DNA of 64,000 nucleotides, taken from assembly GCA_026874595.1 (NCBI GenBank), contig CM049306.1, forward strand, positions 66,160,019 to 66,224,018. The letters are read 5' to 3'. Under the pieces are notes generated by a model. It was given only the letters and a program-made list of their open reading frames with translations. It did not search any database and was not told where the DNA came from. Below are positions 47,214-58,415 of this stretch, one piece after another; the first letter of the stretch is position 1, and each line of letters opens with the position of its first letter. Source of the stretch: Sipunculus nudus (taxonomy: Eukaryota > Annelida > Sipuncula > Golfingiida > Sipunculidae). The translations under genes were made by a program, and so were the position numbers.

Positions 47214-48123
47214 AAATGAAGTTTTTCATTAATATCTCAAAGGTAATAAGTCCTAGTGACAAAATTCTTGGCATGGTAGGGGATTTTGGAGACATCTAAT
47301 TGTATGCCAAATTTAAGGAACAGAGAGCTGAAGCTGGGGAGCTGAGCTCTTGCAAACTGCATAACACTAGCTTAATGTAAACAATATGTTACATGGTGCT
47401 TGAAAACTTGAATAAAATATACAATTTTTGATCAACTGGTTTCAAATATTACGTGTAAACAGACAAAATGCTAACAAAAACATGCTGTGAAAATTAAATC
47501 CACAGTACTAACAGGAAAAAAACGTGCCATGGTCAAAGTTGGGCAAAAATTTAAGATACCAATTTTTTATTTTTGTTAATATTTTAAAAAATTTAAAAGA
47601 TTTTGATCTAAATTTGGATATAAAATTTAATTTTGATTAATTAAAGTTATATTACTGGAAAAAAAGTCCATAGTTTTAACATGTTTTGTGTTAAGTGATC
47701 AAATATCTCTCCTGATTTTTTACAAAATGCATTATGTTTGGGCCCATAACTTTTTTAAATCATATAATACAGACATAATTTCTGGCATGTACATTGGAAC
47801 TAAATAGAGGGATATTTATGGTAAATATGAGGAAAAACAGATGAGTGGTTTAGATATTAGGCAGTCTGGAAGTGTGAAAATATTTTTTTAATAAAAAATT
47901 GAGGTTTTTCCTTAATTTCTCAAAGGAACGAAGTCGCAAAGACCCACTTTTTTACGGCTTGGTAGGAGATCTTGCGGACATCTAACATTATGCCACTTTT
48001 TGGATTCCTAGTTCTTACGGTTTCAAAACGTGCCACATCTACGGACGGACGGACAGACAGGCGGGCGGACGACGGACAATGGACCACGACATAGCTCAGA
48101 TGACTTATAGTCAGCAGAGCTAA

Positions 48124-48335
48124 AAACAGATAATTGGCTTTGATATTTGGCAGTCCTGAAGTGTGATAATAGGTTTTTAATGGAAATTTGGGGTTTTACC
48201 TTAATTTCTTGAAAGAACGACTCAATGACCTAATTTGGGGCCAGTCTAAAGTCGTCCATCCGTGACAATCTAACAGACAGATGGACGACGGACATTGGAC
48301 CACAGTGTCACATTAAAGTCAGCTGAGGAAAAAAC
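48124..48335 (+). mobile_element. Family A 3' fragment
   Basis: It matches the module from CAGATAAGTGG-type text to a degenerate end (GACGACGGACATTGGACCAC ... GTCAGCTGAGGA). It is probably the continuation of the copy in which A13 landed. Confidence 0.55.
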
Positions 48336-49145
48336 AGTAGGTTGCGCCACATGTCTGGTCTACAACAAGGCTATCCAAGATGGATAAACATGCAAAAATT
48401 GCAGGCTGATACATCCATCCACACCTCAGATATGAGCAATTTTTACCCAAAACAAATATATGGATAGATGCCAGCCAAAGACAATTGCAGATTGTCTTAA
48501 ATACAAGATGGAGGTATCCAAGATCTATGGACATGCACAATATCAGGCCAATACAGCAAATCACTTCTCAGAAAAGGGCATTTATTTATTCTATGAAAAT
48601 AGGAAGGATGGAGGTGCCACCTGTCTGGTCTATGAGAAAACTCTCCAAGATGTATGTACATGCCAAATTTCAGACCAATACTTTGAACCACTCCTGAGAT
48701 ATGAGCAATTCTCACCTAATGCAAATGTACAGATGGCAGTCACACAAAAATGATTGAAGATGGCTCCACTAGTCTTGAATACAAGATGGAGGTATCCAAG
48801 ATCAATTGACATTCACAATTTCAGCCCAATCTGTCCAATAGTTTTTGACTTATAATGCCCACAGTACTGTCATGTGGCAATGATGGGGTATTAAACCGTG
48901 CAAAAACAAGAAGAGGACAGGTGGCCTCCACCTGTCTTCAGCAGAAGACAATACTATGCATGATCTTCCGTCAACTTCCCGCCCACCCATATCTATGCAC
49001 ATGTCAAGTTTTGTAAAGATCTGTGAAATATTTTTCGAGTTAACTCGCTTGAAAGAAATCTCTGCGACGGCGGCGCAATTGTGCCTAAACCATAGTGTCC
49101 CAACTTTGTCCGTGGATTCAATTACTGATATTTTTGTGGAAAAAT
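48336..49145 (+). repeat. Diverged tandem repeat next to the exon
   Basis: Blocks of the form 'ggtgccacctgtctggtctatgaga', 'caagat.tatg.acatgc' and 'gagatatgagcaatt' recur about every 130-250 bp (about 48340, 48480, 48610, 48760, 48920). They are related in style to the family B and C interiors. Its far end (about 48990-49115, 'catagtgtcccaactttgtccg') resembles a family C 5' end. Frames here (48460-48753 and others) are repeat-derived. Confidence 0.5.
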
Positions 49146-49216
49146 CAAATTGAAATTTGAACTGATCTGCAGTCAAGTACAGGATAGATTTACTTTAAAC
49201 TCAATTTGTAAACTTT

Positions 49217-49222
49217 ACTCAC
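49217..49222 (-). other. 5' splice site (donor) of the UBE2N-like exon
   Basis: On the minus strand the exon ends ...CTAAAAG and the intron starts GTGAGT, a near-perfect donor consensus. Confidence 0.85.
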
Positions 49223-49367
49223 CTTTTAGAATGTCTAAGCATATTCTACCCAGTTTGTCTATGTTAGGGTGATAAATCTTGGTCACAAAACGAACTTTGG
49301 GTGCTGACATGGGGTATTCTTCAGGTAGAAACAGTTCAAGCTTAAATGTGCCACCTTCATATGGAGA
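49223..49367 (-). CDS. UBE2N: Internal exon of a Ubc13/UBE2N-type ubiquitin-conjugating enzyme
   Basis: The 145-nt exon encodes 48 residues plus the first base of the next codon. It corresponds to about residues 45-92 of the roughly 152-residue human UBE2N. Visible signatures are [19 protein letters not shown], the HPN motif (IYHPN) and the catalytic cysteine in [13 protein letters not shown]2N, with a UEV partner, builds Lys63-linked ubiquitin chains in DNA-damage tolerance and immune signalling (family knowledge). The LGRICLDIL and GTFKLELFL text fits UBE2N better than UBE2D, which has a different sequence here. The exon begins in phase 0 and ends in phase 1, the split codon fitting the Asp that follows LK in the family. 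Consensus splice sites and no frame break argue for a real exon and not a processed pseudogene. No preceding or following coding exon was found in the window. Repeats lie within about 80 bp on both sides. Confidence 0.92.
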
Positions 49368-49392
49368 CTGTAAAAGCAAGAACAAATGTTCA
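49368..49392 (-). other. 3' splice site (acceptor) of the UBE2N-like exon
   Basis: Minus-strand text TTTGTTCTTGCTTTTACAG directly precedes the exon: a pyrimidine-rich tract and AG. The methionine that could be read upstream in the same frame is intronic. Confidence 0.85.
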
Positions 49393-49446
49393 GATGAAAA
49401 TGACCTCAAAACTTTCTTTTTATCAATTTAATCCTCACAAAAGAAA

Positions 49447-49680
49447 CAAGGGACCCATGGGTCACTGTGCTCAGCTAAAGTTGACCTTGAAGGTAAAAAT
49501 CTAAAATAATATCAAATGGAGATAAAGTGTAAGAGGAAATGGTAATATAGGCCATGATTGGTTTATAAGATTGGTTTTTATTGATGCACAAGAAATCCAA
49601 ATAATATTGGTTTGTATTGATGCGCAAGAAATTCATTTTGTGACCTGACCATGTGTTTCCTAGTGTTCGTATTTTCAAAA
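49447..49680 (+). mobile_element. Family A element A14, 5' fragment
   Basis: It starts CAAGGGACCCATGGGTCACT with A1-like text ('taaaaatctaaaataatatc', 'gtgacctgaccatgtgtttc') and stops at about 49680. It lies 80 bp upstream (on the coding strand) of the exon acceptor. No 3' end was found. Confidence 0.7.
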
Positions 49681-50640
49681 TTTTTTTTCAAGCATATTAA
49701 CACCTCAAATGAATTTTTTGTAATTACGAGACACAGAGGCCTGACTCTAATTAATTAGTTCTGGGCCGATGCTGTCACTTGGGCAAGGTGTGATAACTAC
49801 AGCTAGTTGTGCAACACCAGGCTCTGTATACCCCTAGTAAGCGTCTGAGCAGTTTATCCAAGAGCACTTGTGTATTATAAACCATATCTCGTTTGTACTC
49901 AAGCAAGCATAGTTCGTCAGCTTTGGCTTGGATGTCAGGCCAAAAAAACTCAGCAGTTTACTAGCAAGAGTATTGGTGAAGCATCATTTGCACATCCCTT
50001 GTGCTCAAGCTGGTTGAGATGCGAGGCCATAGCACGCAGGCCTGGTCATACAATTCATTCTGAGAGGGCAATCGAGTAAAAAAATCTTAAACTTGCCGCT
50101 ATTCAGCTTATTTACTGTCAAGAAGAACACCAATCCAACACTATCGTCTTGCTGTCACTGGCCAGAGATATGGAGTCAAAGAAGAGAAAACGGACTGCAA
50201 TATGTGTGTGCCGCACTGGCGCCGCCTGCGGGCTGTTAAAGAAACTAACTGAGCTACAATAATGTCAATGTCATTTGACCTTACCTTCCCGTGAATTTTT
50301 TTTTTTTTGGGGGGGGGGGGGGGGAAAATAGCACACAAGTATCCTAAAAACAAGTTAAAATGGGTTTAACCCATCAAACTCTGCAATAAATCCGACATTT
50401 TTATAAGTTCTGGTCGTAAATTACGTGGGTCGAAGAGAAACACTGTGTTCCCTCAGTGGTATAGCATTAAGTTAATCATTAAATGACGTACAAAACTGGC
50501 CCTAGACCCCTGACCAAATTTTAAAAAATTTGTTTTTCAACAAGAAAAGCTTGTCCCCTGACGCTTTCGGAAAAACGGCACTCTACTGTATCTGTATTAT
50601 TATAGTGTATATAAAAAGGATTTTTACTTAATTCAACAAT
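49681..50640. other. Low-copy sequence upstream of the exon, no gene recognised
   Basis: About 960 bp without matches to the named families. A T-run followed by a G-run (about 50300-50323) is present. I looked for a preceding UBE2N exon (text for the N-terminal helix and GPQD) and did not find one. Frames at 49870-50079 and 50141-50353 show no domain. Confidence 0.4.
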
Positions 50641-52512
50641 GCTTACAGGATAAAAAAGTTCATTCATAATTACTTAATACTTAAAAAAGGACAGACAGAT
50701 TTGTAGACAAACAAAGTTGATAATATATGAAGTTTCAATTATTTCTTAATTTATTTATTATATCAAACTTTTTTAAACTTTAACATCTGCAATAATACAT
50801 GACTGAATATATAATTTGCTTTCAAATTTCAGACTTAAATAGCTTAATTCCAAACACATACAGCAAATAAAAGTTTTTTCAGCAGTGCTTATAGGAAACA
50901 TTTCATAATTAATATCTATTTAATGATAACATAGAGATGATGGACAGAGCTGATCACATTATGTTCCATTCTCCTAAGGCAAAAATGTTTCAATAAGATC
51001 TTAATTTTTTCTAATCCTATTATTTTTTTAATTAAATAAATTTTACACATTTGCAATAAAAACGAATGTCCCTGTGCACAGGAATCAATGGCAGCACGGG
51101 GGGGGGGGGGGGGGGGGGGGGGGAGATTGTGGGATAAACTACACTTCTGCATATACATACAGGATATCCAATTCTGCTGAGGCAGGAAAATAATGAACAA
51201 ATGATTGTATTAGATCCTCATTTTTTATCACATCATTTTTTATTATAACAGTCATTTCTATACATTTCTAATATAACATATATATCTGAATATAAAAGTT
51301 GATTAATAATTCTTAAGTGCATCATTATAAATCTTGTCAGACAACACCACATCATGCAAACAAATGTTTATTTATTTTTTACCACAAAAGTATATCTTTA
51401 AATTTGCAAAACAATAAATATCTAAAAATAATAATTGATTCAGATTTCACAATTTTAAATTGTGCCTTTATTCATTCATAATTTGCTTCATATTTTATAA
51501 ATTTTAGCATACTGATGGGTTTAATTACATTTGTTAAAATCATTTAAAAGAAAATTTATTTCTTTAAAAATGCTATATTAACACAACATGGCATCTTCTG
51601 GATTACATCTTGAATTACTTTTTCAAGGAAAGTTTGTGTATATTGGAGTGGAAACAGCATTACAATTAAGAAGGGGGGGGGGGGGAATGAGGTGGTGATA
51701 TGAGAATAACTGTACATCTGTCACAGCAGGGGATCTCCCACAGTGACTGTAACAAATCAGAAACCCTGGCATAGCTGACTTCCAGTGACCTGGCGTGGAA
51801 CCATGCACCTGGAAAAAGCAAATGACTACAATAGAGCCTCAAGAAAAAATCAATAACTTGCCTTATTATAAAGCTTTTATTTTCAAATTTCAGATTTGAA
51901 TACTTATGTTTACATGCTGTGAAAATTAAATCAATAGTACTTACAGGAAAAAAATGTGCCATGGTCAAATTTGGACAAATTTAAGGTACTGATTTTATTT
52001 TTATGCTAATAACTTAAAAAATTAACAAAATTAAGGTCTAATTTTGGGTTAGCAATTGAATCTTAATTAAACAAAGTTATATACTTGGGAAAACAGTCTC
52101 TAGTTTCAAAATGTTTCATGTTAAGTAAGTAAACATTTTTCCTGATTTTTTACAAAGCCCATTTTGTTTGGGCCCATAACTCGAAGAAATTATACTTAAT
52201 GGACTTAATTTCTGGCATTTATATAGGAAATATATAGGAGATTACTTCTGGTAAATATTATAAAAAAGATAAGTGGTTTTGATATTAGGCAGTCCTGAAG
52301 TGTGATAATAGGTTTTTAATCAAAATTTGAGGTTTTTCTTTAATATCTTGAAGGAACTTTTCTGTATGGTAAGAGATCTTGGGGACATCTAACAGTATGC
52401 TGAATTTTGGATTCATAGGTCTAACAGTTCCAAAATGTGTCAGTCTAACAGACAGACAGACGGACAATTGACCACGACTATAGCTCAGATGACTTATAGT
52501 CATCTTAGCTAA
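50641..52512 (+). mobile_element. Family A element A15, diverged and rearranged
   Basis: From about 51170 ('attctgctgaggcaggaaaa') it follows A1 to a hairpin (variant CATCTTAGCTAA) ending at 52512. The preceding 50641-51165 is a more diverged relative also seen at about 60940-61110. There is a 26-G run at 51098-51123 and a shorter one at about 51673-51685. The CAAGGG start is missing. Confidence 0.6.
51098..51123 (+). repeat. 26-nt poly(G) tract
   Basis: An uninterrupted run of 26 G after 'ggcagcac', within the diverged family A copy A15. Confidence 0.8.
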
Positions 52513-53161
52513 AAATTCAACAAATACAAAATACATGACATTTACAAAGGTACAACACACATACATTAAGAATGTGTTGTTTACATGTGATTTTACAACC
52601 ATCACATATACTGAGGTGGCCAGGTGGTGGGTACAGGCAACCTTTTGCAAAATCTGATACAATTGGCAGTCTGCCTAAGCTATAAATAGATCCAGACCGA
52701 AACTTGGACAGGTGTCAAATCTGAAATAGTTGGCAGTCTGTCAAGCTATTTATAGATACAGACAAAATTTTGTCATGTTGCCAAATCTGTTTATACATTC
52801 CTGAATGACTTTGGCTACAATGCTTTTTTCAAGCTGTTTATTCATTAGATTTTTTTTATCAAAATGTTTAGAATAATAAAAGATGCCTATTGGAAGCAAA
52901 ATCACAATACAGATATATTTTATTCATGGATATATCTTTTACATTAGCTCGTCATGGACTCCAATTATTTATGTTGCCTGTACAGCTCTGCTTATACAGC
53001 AGGACCGTAGTGAGGGGACACCTGTGGGATATGGTAAAAGTGTCTCTTAATCAGAGGTAGATACATATGTATTGGGGGGGGGCATGGATGAATGACTAAT
53101 GTTGTGTGTTAAATAAATAACAAAAAGAAACACAGGTACAGATAACAAATTTATTGCTGAA
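52513..53161. other. Low-copy sequence, no gene seen
   Basis: It contains two copies of 'ttggcagtctg.c.aagctat' (about 52663 and 52730), inverted relatives of the 39.3-kb minisatellite, and a short G-run at about 53075. The minus frame 52285-52662 spans repeat and low-copy text without a domain. Confidence 0.4.
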
Positions 53162-54106
53162 CTAGACATTTCTTGGCACCGCAGGTGTCAGAGTATCCCC
53201 AGATACAGCCCCCCCTTTAAGAATAGGCCCCCATTTTTAGCAGCATATACTGACACTTGGTACATCAATAAAAGCAGGAATTATCATCAAGAAACTAATT
53301 TTTTGACAGAAAGCTCCTGTGGCCTTGACCTTTGAATTTGTGGCCTCAAAATTGATATGGATCATCCACTATTAGCAAGTGAGCTATATATTCAAGATGG
53401 AAGACCTGGGATGAAAGTTTGGCTTAAAATGCATCCACCGTAACTTTTAAGATGCAAGTCCAGTGACTTTGACCTTTGACCTAATGACCCTAGAACCAAT
53501 AGGGTTCTTACTTTAGTGGTGGGCCATACATTTGTCACGTTTGAAATCCATATGGCTATCAACACTGGAGATATCATAAGAGGTGTGTAATTTTCACCAT
53601 GTGTCATGACCCAAATGTAAATAGACCTCATCCTATAACCCATCTCTCTACATGTGCATAATATGAAAGAAATCTAGCTGTCCATTAGTTTTTTACTTAA
53701 AATGCTTACAGTACTGTCAAGTGGCAATTATGGGGGTATTAAAAGGCGTAAAAACAAGAAAAGGATAATAGGTGGCGCCACCAGTTTCCGGTATAACACA
53801 AGGCTATCCAAGATCTTTAATCACCTTGATTTTTGGACCAGTCCATGCAAGCTTACTTGAGATATTTAAGAATTTGTGTTATTTTCAGCCAAAATAATCC
53901 TATTCAAGGTCAAGGTCACTCTCATGCATAGGTCATGACCTCATTTTAAATAGGCTTCGTTCCCTTACCTATATCTATACAAATTTAAAGTTTGGAAAAG
54001 ATCAGTGAAATATTTTTTTAGTTATCACGCTCGCAAGGTTTTTCTGCGGCGGCGGACCGTCATGAAACCATCTATAGTAGTATCCCGACTTTGTCTGGGG
54101 ATACAA
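53162..54106 (-). mobile_element. Family C Helitron C3 (0.95 kb)
   Basis: On the minus strand it starts TTGTATCCCCAGACAAAGTC at 54106 and ends with hairpin TGACACCTGCGGTGCCA, AGAAATGT and CTAG at 53162. One TGACCTTTGACCT site lies at 53470-53482 and one GGTGGCGCCACC at about 53771. The text follows C2 with deletions. It is non-autonomous. Confidence 0.82.
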
Positions 54107-54435
54107 TAATAAATGAAAATAACATATTTACATTGACAATATATTCACATGAAAAATAACATATTTACATGGACAATATATTTTCATGGGAAATAACATT
54201 CTTAGTTATACCTTTGGAAAGGTGGTTTGTCAATTAACAACATCATCTGTTGATGCGATCAGAAGCGGCTCATGCAAATATGCAATAATAATTGTCAAAA
54301 CATCGACTATGACGTATGTCGTAATGCAAGGATGATAACAGAAATGAGTGAGATATTGTGGGATTTATTCATAATTCATAATAAATACAATTACTGTTGT
54401 AGTAAGACTTCATAAATTCTGCTGCGATCGCAAAA
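54107..54435. other. No gene seen
   Basis: It begins with two imperfect copies of a unit of about 35 bp ('aaataacatatttacat.gacaatatatt'). The remainder is AT-rich low-copy text. It may include the unrecognised end of the adjoining pogo/Tigger relic. Confidence 0.35.
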
Positions 54436-55570
54436 TTAAACCCTCCCAAAACATTCATAATGAAGAAATTGCGAAATTTCAGCCTCGTGAATATGAAGCC
54501 AACCACAGTATGTCAGGGTGTTAGCAGAGCTGATGGGTGGGACAGGTGGGCCAGACTCCTCCTCATCCTCAGACCTGTTGTTTTTGGGTGATTCTTCACA
54601 TGCTCTTTCCATCAGGTCCTCGGTGAAGCCATCTAAGCTAGCGGTTTGGGCCATTGAAGGAGTCCAAGGACACAAACTCATCTCAAGACATACCATCCAG
54701 TAGGTGACTGTACTGGTGCACCTCACTGCTGGGGAGATGTGCAGGATCCGTGTCTGGTTAACTGGATGGTGGGTGCATGGACCTTCTCTGGTGAAGCCCT
54801 TGCTGATGGTGCTGGCAGGGAGGCTACTCCAGCTCAGATGCAGCAAGCTCACTGCATCCCTCATGGTGATTGACTTAGCCAAGTCTCTGCATCAGACATA
54901 TGTGCAAGGATGTGCCTCATAAGTCACTTCCTATAGTGTGCTGACAGCAACTATGATGCTGGCATTGCAGGGCTGAAGCCAGGATGTTCCTGCCTTGACC
55001 CTTCATACAGTTGCACCAGCCACTCTTCAAATAGGACTGATGTCTTCATGCTTTGGTATTTGCTAGGGAGGTCACTGGCAGAAGGCTAATGTCAACTCCT
55101 TTAAAACGCCTTGGCTTCTTTGACTGGCCGATAACCAGAGGTCACAGCTTGTGGCCAGTAGCAGAACAAGCTAACAGGGCCTGTGATGTGGTCTTTGTTG
55201 TTTGAACCACTTTCCTCTAATCACCTTTCAACACCATGGACCGTGATGGCAAGACAAGGAAAAACAGGCCAGTCTCAACTATGTTGTATATATATACCAT
55301 GCTGTAATCTTTCATCAGCTCTGGTTGGCACTCGGTCCAGCTGTCGAAAACTGCCAAGGTGTTGCCAAGGATATGTTGTGCCTTTAGCCTCTAGCCAGCC
55401 ATTTGATGACATAAAGTCAGCGTGTCCCATCTCCACTCAGTGTAGCAGAGTATTTTCCTGTAACAGGTGTCTACTAACAGGGAGTTCCTTGGCTAGTGCA
55501 TCACAAAACCACTCTAACACCAGTGTGTTCAGATCCTCATATGTGGTCTTAATATTTCAAGTCAGCTCTG
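54436..55570 (-). pseudogene. pogo/Tigger-type transposase pseudogene
   Basis: Reading 5' to 3' on the minus strand: a CENP-B-type HTH ('LNTLVLEWFCDALAKELPVS', about 55530-55470), its second half ('FMSSNGWLEAKG', about 55410-55380), the DDE nuclease start ('LPLVIGQSKKPRRFKG'-like text with one stop, about 55150-55100), 'TKAWMTSVLFEEWL'-like text across frameshifts (about 55060-55010), the helical segment 'ITMRDAVSLLHLSW' (about 54868-54827) and an acidic C-terminal tail with 'SEDEEES' (about 54566). The order matches Tigger/pogo transposases. Much of the DDE core is missing or scrambled and there are several stops, so it is inactive. Terminal inverted repeats were not located. Confidence 0.8.
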
Positions 55571-55596
55571 CATGGTGCCCTCTTGCCACTCATCAG

Positions 55597-55740
55597 GGGC
55601 AGATCCAGGATTGTTGAAACAGAAGGGTCCAACCAAGGAAAACTAAAAGAAAACATAGAAAAGGTCCTTTGGTTGAAAGGAGGGAGTCTCAGTTGCAAAA
55701 TTTGGTTTGAGACCCTATCATGATGACCATAGGTCAAGCA
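55597..55740 (+). mobile_element. Possible hAT-type end fragment
   Basis: CAGGGGCAGATCCAGGATT resembles the terminal repeat of some hAT elements (memory-based resemblance). It abuts the transposase pseudogene. No matching inverted end was found, so this is tentative. Confidence 0.3.
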
Positions 55741-56265
55741 CTTCCCGAAAATTGAAACAGGACAGACAGACAGAATGGGGAATGGAAAGACACCTGTAAA
55801 TCCTGTTTATACGGCCGCACATCTATTTATAGCTGCACCCTGAGTTAGCAAGGTCTCTTTAAGGAGATTTACATGTACATATATTGAAGCAAAAAGCCAT
55901 AATAAAAAAAGAGTATTGAGCACCTCATGCAGCAGCGCTTGGGGGGGGGCGACATGATGGTTAAGACTGCTGAAACTGTCAGATTTTCAGCCAGCACTAA
56001 CAGTCTAACTTAATCATGGCTCGTGGTATAAATATAAAACTTAAAATGTACAACCTTAACATGTGTATCTTTCGTTTGATATATAACTTGTTAAAGAAAA
56101 TCTTGGTAATTGTCACAAAATAATACGTTTTGAACACCCCTGCTGTACCACACAGCAGCCAACTTAGTTTGGCATGGTCAAGCAAAATTGAAATAAATGC
56201 CTGTTTTAAACTAATTTGAAGTATTATTTAGCTACGTTTATTTGTTTCGAAAGTAAAATTAATAA
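55741..56265. other. No gene seen
   Basis: Low-copy text with a short G-run at about 55941-55948. No repeat family or coding similarity recognised. Confidence 0.35.
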
Positions 56266-56456
56266 CAAGGCCTACAGGCCTAATGCGAACCTGTGCAATG
56301 AGATTACACCAGGTATAATGCTTCAATGCTGGACCATTACTTTTCAAGAACATGTGTAACATGTATATGAATAATGCAAGTACTGAACACTTAGAACAGG
56401 AAACAATTAACAAACATCACTGCTGCAATTCTGGCATGGTGCACACAACACAAAAA
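56266..56456 (-). repeat. Repeat segment E with empty pogo/Tigger target
   Basis: It is the reverse complement of the flanks at 42609-42699 plus 43921-44022. At 56364-56365 a single TA marks the site that carries the 1.2-kb insertion in the other copy. It abuts Helitron B-f. Confidence 0.8.
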
Positions 56457-57470
56457 CTAGAATATTGGTTGTCAACAAGCGACTACATGTATCCGCCAAA
56501 ATCAGAGTGGGAAAGGTGAAGTGAGGCATGGATTGAGTGGCAAGGGGAAATAGAGTGAGGTGTGTTGCATAATAGCCTGGATGTCTGCAGCTGAAATGTG
56601 TATGAAGGTTGCACCACCTACTACATAATCCAGAAAGCTGTCCATGATGTATAAACATGCAAAATTTTTGGCAGATAAGTCAAACCACTACTGAGATATG
56701 AGTGATTTTAGCCCATGGCAGACAAACAGACGGACGCTGTGCAAAAATGGTGGCAGGTAGCGCCACCAATTTTGTGTGTCATTAAGAGATATGTGAGATC
56801 TATACACATGCAAAATTTCAGGGGGATATGTCAAACCAGTCCTGATATATGAGCCTAAATGTCTGCAGCGTATACATAAATATAGGTGGCGCCACCTGCA
56901 ACAAAATCGAGAAAGCTATCCAAGATGTATAAACATGCAAAAGTTTATGCAGATAAGTCCCACCACTACTGAGATATGAGTGATTTTAGCCAACAGAAGA
57001 TAGATGCTGTGCAAAAATGTGGCAGGTGGCGCCACCAATTTTGTGTATGATTAAGAGCTATGTGAGATCTATACACATGCAAAATTTCAGGGGGATATGT
57101 CAAACTTGAGCTTGGATGTCTGCAGCTTAAACATGAATGTAGGTGGCGCCACCTGTCAAGAAAGTTGTCCAGGATGTATACACATACAAAATGTCAGGTG
57201 GATAAGTCCAACCAATGCAGAGATATGAGTGTTTTTATCCCAAGGCAGATGAACAGAGAGATGCTGTGCAAAAATGGTGGCAGGTGGCGCCACCAATTTT
57301 GTGTATGAATAAGAGCTATGTGAGATCTATACCCATGCAAAATTTTGGCCCAATCAGTCAAACGGTTCCCAAGAAATTAGCTTGATGTCTGCAGATTAAA
57401 GGTGAATGTAGGTGGCGCCACCTGTCATAAATCAAGAAAGGTGTCCAGGATGTATAAACCTGCAAAATTT
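56457..57470 (-). mobile_element. Family B Helitron B-f, 5' truncated
   Basis: The 3' end is intact (hairpin GTAGTCGCTTGTTGACAAC, then CTAG at 56457). It has repeat units with GGTGGCGCCACC at about 56884, 57026, 57143, 57285 and 57410. The text leaves the family at about 57470, without the TTGTATCCGCC end. Confidence 0.78.
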
Positions 57471-57542
57471 CGCTTTAAATGTAAACCAAGTTTTTTCAAA
57501 CAGTTGAAAGATATAGTTCCAGTAATCTGGGAATTCTGCATC

Positions 57543-57612
57543 TAAACATTGTGTCTAGACGTCTAGATGCTGTGTCTAGACGCTAGACATCTAGACACAT
57601 TGTCTAGACACC
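57543..57612. repeat. Palindrome cluster built on TCTAGAC
   Basis: Within 70 bp the words 'gtctagac', 'gacgtctag' and 'ctagacatctagac' repeat in both orientations, giving several overlapping hairpins. Confidence 0.7.
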
Positions 57613-57729
57613 CCCCAGAGCCAGGTCAGTTGCCAAGGTGATGTCTGGACCCCATCTGTTTGAACTGAGTGACCTCTTGACTTGGCTGCTGAAACTCAGC
57701 ACATTGTCAAATCTGTTTTCAATTACAGA

Positions 57730-58415
57730 GAGCCTTTTTCAATTGGCTACAAATTTTTTTTAAAACTGTATTTACCCAATCTTTTCTTATAAAACTGGCA
57801 GAACCCTACCACAGAATAATTCTTGTAAAGTTTAAACAAATCAGCTTAACAGTTTCATCATAAATCAGTGTATAAGCTAGAAGAGTTTAAAATTACATTT
57901 TCGCTTGTAAAATACACATCAATGTAGGTGGCGCTACCAATACCTCAAAATCAGAAATGACATATGTGACAAACATTGGTATAAAATTTGGTGATTATAG
58001 CTCTAGCCATTTCTGAGATTTTACTTTTAGTGTGCTTTTTGGACAGAAGACTAAGTTCAACCTCCTGTAACTTAGCCAAAAATCTCTGAACTGGAATCAT
58101 TCAAACAAACTTGAGAGAGATTGTTCCAGGGATCATTTCTGTGAAATATTGGACAATTTGGCCGGAGAGATTCAGAGAAGAAGATTTTTTTCAGGTTTTT
58201 CTCTATTAAATCTTAATTAATACAGATACCCAATAAGCTCCAGGGCACCAAGTTTCACATGTGACTAATTCTTACATGTAATTTGGAGCTGCTAGCTCCG
58301 ACTGTTTCTGACTTACAGCCATGGACGGCAGAAAGCCAGCTCTGGACGGCGGACGGCTGATGGCGGAGATGGACGGACGATGCTGCGCCATCGCATAAGC
58401 TCACAGGTCCGCTTA
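57730..58415 (+). repeat. Family D repeat copy D2
   Basis: It matches 2510-2686 joined to 5309-5787, and so provides the empty site for A2 ('cgcttgtaaaatacacatc' at about 57902). It ends with 'cgcataagctcacaggtccgctt'-type text after GGACGG-rich text. Confidence 0.65.

Larger units (their letters stand above)
44023..48123 (+). mobile_element. Family A element A13 (5' truncated), carrying A12
   Basis: It starts abruptly in the A module ('tttacaaagtgcattatg'), is interrupted by A12 at 44200-47213, resumes 'atgaagtttttcattaat', passes through a second module and ends with hairpin (one arm mutated, CAGCAGAGC) and TAA. The A2/A10 copies read through the A12 site. Confidence 0.75.

Noticed and set aside
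48460-48753. 97-aa frame next to the UBE2N exon as a further exon
   Set aside because: The frame consists of repeated blocks and lies on the opposite strand to the exon. It has no UBC-fold sequence.
49215-49409. A short complete gene starting at the methionine upstream of the UBC exon
   Set aside because: The upstream codons are intronic: a pyrimidine tract and AG precede the exon, and the family's sequence begins exactly after them.
54704-55617. Plus-strand frames of 72 and 144 aa
   Set aside because: They are shadows of the minus-strand transposase pseudogene.
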